Source of the DNA: Chloroflexales bacterium ZM16-3
Lineage (GTDB): Bacteria; Chloroflexota; Chloroflexia; Chloroflexales; Chloroflexaceae
NCBI GenBank assembly: GCA_004138175.2
Contig: RYFE02000048.1
Span: forward strand, 1-38,526
Direction: 5' to 3'
DNA length: 38,526 nt
Every line of letters starts with the position of its first letter. Within the stretch, counting starts at the first letter, position 1. Shown here in pieces: positions 33,512-38,526 of this stretch. The position numbers and the translations under genes are program-made. The notes under the pieces are model-generated. The model was not told the origin of the DNA, made no database searches, and saw nothing but the letters and a program-made list of their open reading frames with translations.

Positions 33512-34216
33512 CTATTGAGCCTTCCGCTCGCGGGCATGCCGCCGCCCATGCTCTAGCTGCTCGCCCTTCGTCAGCCCCTCCGCGCCGCAGTGTCGGCAGC
33601 GGTAGATCGTCGCCGGCACATTGCTCGTATTGCCAGCTACGGGATCGCCATTGTCACGCGGCTCCTCAATACCAGCCCATGACACAAGCTCCGGCGCGGT
33701 GATCTCGTCGCGCGCCCAAACGACCCGGCTGTCTGCTGCGGGCGTTTCATCGCTATCTGAACCATGCCCATCACGCTGCTCCTCAGCCAGGCGGTGAAGC
33801 AGCGAGGCGAGGGCGAAGGCCAGCCCGGCCAGCGGGGCGGATTCAGCGAGGGAGAGGATGAGGGCCAGCGGGTCAAAGAGGTGCTGCGCCGCAGCCCAGC
33901 TCGCGAGCCCACCAATGACGCGGTGGGCGTAATCGGCGAGCCCATTGAGCGCAATTGCGGTGATTACGGCGCCAAGTGCGACGGCGCGGGCCTGCTGGCG
34001 CAGCGCGGGGCGCAGTGTGAGTAGGCTGAGGCTGAGGTAGGCCAGCTCAAAACCGGCGGCGGCGAGGCCGGCGGCAATCGTGCCGCGGGTGGGGTTCAAT
34101 GCGCGGTATACGCCGACGGCGGAGGGGGCGCTGAGCAGGAGGACGGCTACCACGGCGATGCCGACCTTCCAGCGGGCGTTGATGGGCGGGGTGGTGGTTG
34201 GGTGTGCGCTAGCCAT
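33512..34216 (-). CDS. membrane protein with C-terminal zinc-finger-like motif
   Basis: The 234-residue product has about four membrane helices in residues 15-145 (VGIAVVAVLLLSAPSAVGVY; AAGFELAYLSLSLLTL). A charged linker follows, then a C2H2-like motif at the end: YRCRHCGAEGLTKGEQLEH with a final GRRHAR. The start has GGAG nine bases upstream and lies two bases after the ATPase stop, so the two are co-translated. A role as membrane partner of the ATPase in DNA movement is inferred from that alone. Confidence 0.78.
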   Translation of the reverse strand: MASAHPTTTPPINARWKVGIAVVAVLLLSAPSAVGVYRALNPTRGTIAAGLAAAGFELAYLSLSLLTLRPALRQQARAVALGAVITAIALNGLADYAHRVIGGLASWAAAQHLFDPLALILSLAESAPLAGLAFALASLLHRLAEEQRDGHGSDSDETPAADSRVVWARDEITAPELVSWAGIEEPRDNGDPVAGNTSNVPATIYRCRHCGAEGLTKGEQLEHGRRHARERKAQ

Positions 34217-34218
34217 GC

Positions 34219-35586
34219 TTATGATCTCCCTTGGTGCAGCTGCTCGTCCTCGATCTGGCGCACGAGCGCGCCGATCTCGCTGTTGGTGCCCTTGAGCGTG
34301 TCGCGGATCTGGGTCACGCCCCAGCCGGCGGCCAGCAGCACGCGCACCAGATCCTCGCGGGTGCGCAGAGCGGAGGTGGTCGGTGCGTCCGTCCGTGCGG
34401 CGGCCAGGGGCGTTGGAGGGGCTGCGGGCGGCTCGATGATCGGTTCGTTCGCCCGTTCGTCCCTGGCGGGCGGCGTGAGGGGTACGGTGGCCGTTGTCGC
34501 TGCCGGTCGCTCACTTCTCACGACGACCCTGTCGATCCCGCGTAGGTCGAGCAGCCGCCGTGCGCCGGTGATCGGCGAGACGGCGACGACGATCAGTGGA
34601 AATGTCCCGCCCTCGGGGGTGCGGCCCATGGGCAGGCGTTGTCCGATCTCGGGCAGGTCGCGCAGCTCACGGCCCACAAATGCGCCGCAGTACACGATCC
34701 AGTCGAAGCTGGCCCGAAACGCCGCGGTGTCGCCCTTGGAACCCAGGCTCTCGGCGGTGTCGCCGTGGGCGCAGCCGATGAAGGAGATGCCGAACTTGCG
34801 ACCTTCTTTCAGCAGGCGAATCATCAGCCGCCCCGGCGAGTCCTGGTCTTTGCCGACGACGATCTCTGAGGTGACGCTGCCCCACTCGTCGGAGGCCAGG
34901 GTGAAGGGGGCGAAGCGGGCCTGGGCGTTGGTGTTGAGCGCCTGCGCCCGCTTGGTCAGCTCGTCCTCGCCGCGCAGCAGGGCGGCGTAGATGGTGGCGA
35001 AGTCGCGCCCGCCACCGAGGACGCGGGCGTTAGCGGGCCACTTGCCGGGGTGGCTGTGCGGGTCGAGCACGTAGCAGCGGCGCTGACGATGGGCCAAGAG
35101 GGCCTGGAGCAGCGTGGTCTTGCCGCTGCCCCGGCTGCCGACGATCAGCAGGTTGTCGCCGGCGGCCAGCTCGGCGAGGGTGATCATCGGCAGGGCGGAA
35201 AGGCCCTCACCCCCCCAGCCCCCCTCTCCCGCTGCGGCGGGCGAGGGGGGAGTCAGCGGGTCGTCGTCGCCCCAGTCGGGCAGGGCGCGGCTCGCGCCAG
35301 TGGTGTCATCCTCGCGCCAGGGCGCGGTGGCGCGAGCCCAGCGGTCGCGGGCGCTGGCGGCCCCGTCGGCCAGCAGTCGGCGCTGGGCGATGGGCAGCAG
35401 CCGTGTGCCCGCGTCGAGCCAGCCGGGCTGGGCCTGGACGATCAGGTAGGCGAACCAGATCGTCGGGATGAGCCCCCACGGCCCGAGGAAGTGCCAGCTG
35501 GCGGCCATGAGCAGGGCCACGCCAAACTCGCGCGGGCGCAGATCTGTTGGGGGTTGGGAGTTGGGGGTTGGGGGTTGGGGTTCCAT
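34219..35586 (-). CDS. HerA/FtsK-like ATPase with N-terminal membrane segment
   Basis: The ATG at 35586, with GAGGAA eight bases before it, is preferred over one at 35610; it gives 455 residues. One or two membrane helices lie at 22-52. The motor has Walker A GSRGSGKT (150-157) and Walker B DEWG with D233/E234, plus FIGCAHGDTAESLG. The C-terminus ends in a winged-helix-like piece (REDLVRVLLAAGWGVTQIRD). This plan fits membrane-bound DNA pumps or coupling proteins of conjugative elements. Residues 107-130 are encoded by a dispersed palindrome and residues 3-14 by a G-rich repeat, so parts of the N-terminal region are repeat-derived. I cannot assign it to one named family. Confidence 0.8.
   Translation of the reverse strand: MEPQPPTPNSQPPTDLRPREFGVALLMAASWHFLGPWGLIPTIWFAYLIVQAQPGWLDAGTRLLPIAQRRLLADGAASARDRWARATAPWREDDTTGASRALPDWGDDDPLTPPSPAAAGEGGWGGEGLSALPMITLAELAAGDNLLIVGSRGSGKTTLLQALLAHRQRRCYVLDPHSHPGKWPANARVLGGGRDFATIYAALLRGEDELTKRAQALNTNAQARFAPFTLASDEWGSVTSEIVVGKDQDSPGRLMIRLLKEGRKFGISFIGCAHGDTAESLGSKGDTAAFRASFDWIVYCGAFVGRELRDLPEIGQRLPMGRTPEGGTFPLIVVAVSPITGARRLLDLRGIDRVVVRSERPAATTATVPLTPPARDERANEPIIEPPAAPPTPLAAARTDAPTTSALRTREDLVRVLLAAGWGVTQIRDTLKGTNSEIGALVRQIEDEQLHQGRS
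35203..35254. repeat. GC-rich palindromic repeat inserted in the ATPase coding sequence
   Basis: The CCCTCACCCCCCAGCCCCC run, CTCCCGC and its near inverse GCGGGCGAGGGGGGAG make a long hairpin. Elements of this look are dispersed in many bacterial genomes, usually between genes. Here the frame stays open and the repeat encodes the TPPSPAAAGEGGWGGEGL segment in a linker before the Walker A motif. Confidence 0.65.
35549..35580 (+). repeat. GGGGGTT tandem repeat, possible G-quadruplex
   Basis: Five G-runs of three to five bases (35549, 35556, 35563, 35570, 35577) separated by TT or AGTT, at 7-bp steps, make a strong quadruplex candidate on the plus strand. It covers codons 3-13 of the ATPase gene and is its template strand. 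Confidence 0.75.
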
Positions 35587-35599
35587 TGCTGTTCCTCGC

Positions 35600-36229
35600 T
35601 TATCCCTCAAGCGCCCGTGTGCGTGGTCGATCCCCCGGCGCGATGATCGCCCCAGCGAGGTAGAGCAGGCTCGCCGCCACTAGGATCGTCGCCGACTGGA
35701 TGACCACCGAGGCCAGCACGGTGGCCAGCGCGGTGACGATGAGGCGGGCCAGCCCGGCAAGCGGCCACCAGCCGAAGGTCGTGTCATACCAGGCGCTCTG
35801 CACGACGATCTGCCAGAGCGCGGGCCAGTCGGTGATTAAGTCGAAGCCGAGGCTGACCTTGACCAGAAATCCGAGCGCGGGCACGCTGACGAACCGGGTC
35901 ATGCCGATCTGCACGGCGGAGGGCAGCAGGGTGAATCCCGTCCCGAACAGCAGCAGGATGAGCCCGGCGGTGGCGTCGTCGGCCCCGGCTTTGGCGGCGG
36001 CCGCGCCGACCTCGGCCTTGGCGGTGCTGCCGTCGCCGATGAGCACGGCGAACCAGCCCCAGGTCGAGCTGAGGTCATATCTCCACCAGAGGTAAGCGAG
36101 CGGGCCGAGGATGAGCAGCAGGCAGGAAAAGATGAGCAGCGCGCCGCCCCGGCTGAGCTGCCGGATGCGCGGGGCGAGCTGGCCCATGGCGGTGGGCACG
36201 TCCATCATGGTGATGATTGCGCGGAACAT
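35600..36229 (-). CDS. polytopic membrane protein, possible transfer component
   Basis: The ATG at 36229 is preceded by GGAGG at a good distance, giving 209 residues; a frame opening at 36289 has no ribosome site. About five membrane helices are visible (GGALLIFSCLLLILGPLAYL; GLILLLFGTGFTLLPSAVQI; FGWWPLAGLARLIVTALATV and others). I do not recognise the family. It lies 13 bp before the HerA/FtsK-like ATPase, with a second membrane protein just after that gene, so the three probably form one membrane complex. Confidence 0.75.
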   Translation of the reverse strand: MFRAIITMMDVPTAMGQLAPRIRQLSRGGALLIFSCLLLILGPLAYLWWRYDLSSTWGWFAVLIGDGSTAKAEVGAAAAKAGADDATAGLILLLFGTGFTLLPSAVQIGMTRFVSVPALGFLVKVSLGFDLITDWPALWQIVVQSAWYDTTFGWWPLAGLARLIVTALATVLASVVIQSATILVAASLLYLAGAIIAPGDRPRTRALEG

Positions 36230-36316
36230 AGAGGGCCTCCAGTGCGCGGGGGCAAGTCGCATGCGCGGGGAACCGCGCCCTTCCCGCATTCGTTCATTCG
36301 ATAGGTATTCGTTGTC

Positions 36317-36694
36317 CTACCCATCCCAGACGAGCGGTCGCCAGTCGGCGGGAATGATGCCGTCGCGGAGGGCGGCGGCGATCATGCCCTGATGTTCATG
36401 TCCGGCGCGCAGGACGTGGCAGCGCCGGCAGAGGGTGCGTAGGTTGGGTAGTGCGTTCGATCCGCCTTTCGAGAGCGGCTGGATGTGATCGATGTGTGCC
36501 TGGTCTAGCGGGATAGGTGGCTGGTTGCCGCAGTAGGGGCCTTGGCAGCGGCCTTCGTCGCGCTTCCAGACCAGCTGGCGGCGTTGTGCCCAGCGCTGCC
36601 ACCGCATCCGTCGGTGTCGGGGCATCTTCTCGTAGTCCTCGCGAGCGGCGAGCGAACCATGGTCCGCTCGCCGTGGTGTGCTTTGCCTCGTCAT
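36317..36694 (-). CDS. HNH endonuclease
   Basis: The 125-residue product has a compact HNH fold: a CxxPYC-like first knuckle (GRCQGPYCGN), the HIDHIQPLSKGGSN motif with catalytic histidines, and LRTLCRRCHVLR closing the zinc site. Such small nucleases serve in phage packaging, homing or plasmid mobilisation. It is the third gene of the right-hand minus-strand run. Decameric repeats fill the short gap upstream, overlapping its start codon. Confidence 0.88.
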   Translation of the reverse strand: MTRQSTPRRADHGSLAAREDYEKMPRHRRMRWQRWAQRRQLVWKRDEGRCQGPYCGNQPPIPLDQAHIDHIQPLSKGGSNALPNLRTLCRRCHVLRAGHEHQGMIAAALRDGIIPADWRPLVWDG

Positions 36695-36741
36695 GCCTTG
36701 CCATACCGCGCCAAACCGTGCCTTACCCCGCCTAGCCCCGC
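36692..36741. repeat. five 10-bp repeats before the HNH gene
   Basis: CATGCCTTGC, CATACCGCGC, CAAACCGTGC, CTTACCCCGC and CTAGCCCCGC follow one another without gaps. They span the gap between two genes, from the HNH start codon to the stop codon of the upstream gene. A 10-bp period puts each box on the same face of the helix. Confidence 0.55.
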
Positions 36742-37346
36742 CCTGTAGGATGTTCGTCTGTATCGGTGATCGCCCATGCCGTCACCGCAAAGCGGCCGTA
36801 CCCGATGGCGCGCCCATCGCCGATGCCCGCGAGGCGTCCGGCATCATAGGCGACCGCCTGCATCTGGTCGCGTGAGACGACGGTTTTATCCCATGTGATG
36901 TGGAATTCCATCTGCCAGCCAGCCCCGGCACCGATGCGATAGCGGACGTTGCGGGCACGGGTCGCGGGATTCCGTACGCTCTGCACATCGAGAAAGACTG
37001 GGGCGTTCTCGTCGGTGGGGAGGGCGGAGGGGAGCGTGAGACCGACGAGTGGAATGATGCGCTCTGCGACCTGGAGGGTGCTGACGAGTTTGGCCTGGAG
37101 GCTGCCGCGTCCGAGTGGTGTATGCTTGGCGCCATCGCGGAGGCAGCCAAAGATGTAGGTGTTGCGGATATAGAGCTGGCCGTCCTCCCGCGCCAGGACG
37201 GTGCGGGCCCACTCGGATGGATCATTGCCGGCGACGCCGGAGCGCTCCGTTTTGCCGATGGGGATGGCGTCAGGCGTAAACGCATGCCAAAGGAATGGAC
37301 GGGTACCTTGGATCGCTATGCGCGCGGTGAGGATGTTGTTGCTCAT
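36732..37346 (-). CDS. phage/plasmid protein with RAMP-like glycine-rich loop
   Basis: The 204-residue product starts with ARIAIQGTRPFLWHAF and ends with RLAGIGDGRAIGYGRFAV. The order 'beta strand, PFLxH, central RNTYIFGCLRDGAK helix, final GIGxxRxxGYGRF' fits a group of phage and plasmid proteins of unknown role. The final loop resembles the glycine-rich loop of RAMP-fold RNA-binding proteins of CRISPR systems. No CRISPR array or cas gene is present, so I read it as an independent nucleic-acid-binding protein of the element. The fold call is tentative. Confidence 0.7.
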   Translation of the reverse strand: MSNNILTARIAIQGTRPFLWHAFTPDAIPIGKTERSGVAGNDPSEWARTVLAREDGQLYIRNTYIFGCLRDGAKHTPLGRGSLQAKLVSTLQVAERIIPLVGLTLPSALPTDENAPVFLDVQSVRNPATRARNVRYRIGAGAGWQMEFHITWDKTVVSRDQMQAVAYDAGRLAGIGDGRAIGYGRFAVTAWAITDTDEHPTGRG

Positions 37347-37435
37347 GGGAACGCCTTATGGAGCGGCAGCGGTGAAGCTGGCGCAGAATGATGGCTGAGG
37401 GAAGGGTTGTCTCTATGGATGCCGAGGGCGCGCGA

Positions 37436-37897
37436 TCACTCCGCCGTGTGGGCACCCCACATGGCGAGAAGGTCTGCCGCCGTTACGGGGTATCCGAACG
37501 CGCCCAGCCAGCTGGCCTGGGCGGCGGCCTGCGCGGCACGCTGCTCCGGCCCAAGCGCGGCGATCAGCTCGTGGGCAGCTGCTGTTTCGAGCAGGGCGAG
37601 GATCTCGGGGTCGTAGGTGGCGCCATCCTCTATGTCGCGGGCAGGGCGGGCCAGGGGCGGGCGCGGGCAGCGGGCGATCAGTTGCTGCCAGTCAGTGTGA
37701 ATACGCGCCACATCGACTCCGCAGAGGGCGGCGTGGGCCTGAGCCTGCATGGTGCGGACGGCCGGGCGCATGGCGGCCAGGAAGGCGGCGGCGCGCGGCG
37801 GGTCGCTGGAGAGCAAGGCGTCGAGGATGGGTGGGGCGAGGGGTAGGGAAATCTGGCTCTCGGTCGGCTGGCCAGGAGCGGGCGGAGCGAGGGACAT
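37436..37897 (-). CDS. hypothetical helical protein
   Basis: The ATG at 37897 has GGAGGA upstream and gives 153 residues; the frame opens earlier at 37945 without a ribosome site. It is Ala-rich and helical (PRAAAFLAAMRPAVRTMQAQ; LLETAAAHELIAALGPEQRA) with no motif I recognise. It is the first gene of the right-hand minus-strand run, 89 bp before the RAMP-like gene. Confidence 0.65.
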   Translation of the reverse strand: MSLAPPAPGQPTESQISLPLAPPILDALLSSDPPRAAAFLAAMRPAVRTMQAQAHAALCGVDVARIHTDWQQLIARCPRPPLARPARDIEDGATYDPEILALLETAAAHELIAALGPEQRAAQAAAQASWLGAFGYPVTAADLLAMWGAHTAE

Positions 37898-38075
37898 GGC
37901 GGCGAATCCTCCAGATACCGGAGGATGCCGCGTGGCAGGGGGCATAGACCATGACGCACGGCGATCCTCCAGGGTGCCTCATAAGCCTGAGGCGCTGGCT
38001 GCACCGGCGAAGGACAACTCCGGTGCGAACGGCCCCACCGCTGTCGCGGGGTGGGCCGGGATCGCCGCGATTGAT

Positions 38076-38162
38076 GGTACAATCGCTCCCAGCCTCACGC
38101 CTGCTCATATCAGGTGTGGGGTGAGAGGTTGCGTAGGAGGGTCCAAGCTCCTACGTGGCCTC
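38076..38162 (+). ncRNA. structured intergenic element with two hairpins
   Basis: TGGTACAAT (38075-38083) is a good extended -10 box. Downstream, an 11-bp stem with two G-U pairs (38093-38103 with 38111-38121) is followed by a perfect 8-bp stem CGTAGGAG/CTCCTACG (38132-38139 with 38148-38155) enclosed by GAGG/CCTC. No plus-strand gene follows. On the minus strand it would lie in the leader region of the gene at 37897. It fits a small RNA or a leader structure. The rest of 37898-38203 shows no gene; TATTAG/CTAATA around 38188-38205 may end the HTH gene transcript. Confidence 0.35.
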
Positions 38163-38203
38163 GTCACTTCTTGTATATATACTATTAGGAAAAACTAATA
38201 CTG

Positions 38204-38437
38204 TCAAGAGCGATTGCGGTATTTCTTGGGGATGTTCTCAAAGTTGCGCGAGGCGAGGTATTCATCGACGGCAGCTTGGGTCGTAAACCACATCCAGCCG
38301 CGTCTTATTGCTTTCAGACGACCGCTTTTGACGTATACGAGTAAAGAGCCTTTTGCAAGCCCTGCATACTCCGCCGCCTCAGCGAGCGTGATCAACTCGC
38401 CGACCGTCATCGGGTCATGTTCAGAAGAATCAGCCAT
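38204..38437 (-). CDS. excisionase-type helix-turn-helix protein
   Basis: The 77-residue product has a MerR/excisionase-like HTH: LAEAAEYAGLAKGSLLVYV, followed by a wing (RLKAIRRGWMWFTTQAAV) and DEYLASRNF. It resembles the protein at 2771-2983 in fold but not closely in sequence. It may regulate the run of genes to its left or act with a recombinase. Phased CACTGAGG octads lie 58 bp upstream of its start and may be its binding sites. Confidence 0.82.
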   Translation of the reverse strand: MADSSEHDPMTVGELITLAEAAEYAGLAKGSLLVYVKSGRLKAIRRGWMWFTTQAAVDEYLASRNFENIPKKYRNRS

Positions 38438-38494
38438 AGAACAAATCTACCATCTGCAATCAAAAATCTGCAATAGCGGGCGGGGGTTGAGAAT

Positions 38495-38526
38495 CACTGA
38501 GGCACTGAGGATATGAGGCACTGAGC
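38495..38526. repeat. CACTGAGG octads at 8-bp spacing, cut by the window edge
   Basis: CACTGAGG, CACTGAGG, ATATGAGG and CACTGAGC follow without gaps and probably continue beyond the window. The 8-bp phase is the same as in the partition arrays but the core differs (TGAG instead of TGCG). They lie upstream of the HTH gene. Confidence 0.6.

Overview
The window looks like the accessory and replication region of a large plasmid or integrated element from a GC-rich bacterium, most plausibly a filamentous Chloroflexota. That assignment is inference: it rests on the high GC content, the NACHT protein with a glycine-rich membrane region, the FHA/PP2C membrane signalling genes, the IS91-type recombinase pair and the short extended -10 promoters (TGnTAnnAT). 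No rRNA, tRNA or core housekeeping gene is present to fix the taxon.

Left end (1-5.2 kb, minus strand): a four-gene run encodes a small excisionase-like HTH protein, a membrane-anchored PP2C phosphatase, a membrane FHA protein and a secreted protein cut by the window edge. It is followed by an IS91-type remnant (an intact tyrosine recombinase with a transposase cut after about 52 residues) and a solitary Phd/YefM antitoxin with a very strong terminator.

Defence island (5.2-22.4 kb): a NACHT NTPase with a long membrane domain is bracketed by two related hairpin elements of about 100 bp. Next come a full type I restriction system (hsdM, hsdS, hsdR and a YgjP-like metallopeptidase), then a caspase-like protease, a P-loop ATPase and a winged-helix/22-TPR protein. 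The last two look like a STAND sensor split into two overlapping genes, with the caspase as effector; this is the best candidate for an under-described system. On the other strand a three-gene xre-darT-darG operon encodes a DNA ADP-ribosylation toxin-antitoxin pair. A beta-CASP metallo-hydrolase with an unusually long C-terminal half follows at 22.7-25.8 kb.

Replication and partition core (25.9-33.5 kb): parA overlaps a small ribbon-helix-helix gene, and four arrays of 8-bp-phased TGCG/CGCA octads surround or lie inside this locus. One array lies inside the small gene and imposes an eight-residue peptide repeat on its product. An antirepressor-like gene follows. On the minus strand are a replicative helicase (dnaB), a putative initiator with four 63-bp repeats in the middle of its gene, and a small partner gene. 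Upstream of these lies an array of about nine AACCGCGCCA iterons at two-helical-turn spacing, a good candidate vegetative origin, and between the two a possible small RNA.

Right end (33.5-38.5 kb, minus strand): membrane protein, HerA/FtsK-like ATPase and membrane protein (possibly DNA transfer), an HNH nuclease, a RAMP-like phage/plasmid protein, a hypothetical protein and a second excisionase-like HTH gene. A structured intergenic element and another 8-bp array lie at the extreme right. Most lines of evidence (iterons, ParA/RHH, DnaB, possible loxP-like site, transfer-like ATPase) point to an extrachromosomal or formerly extrachromosomal replicon carrying a defence island.
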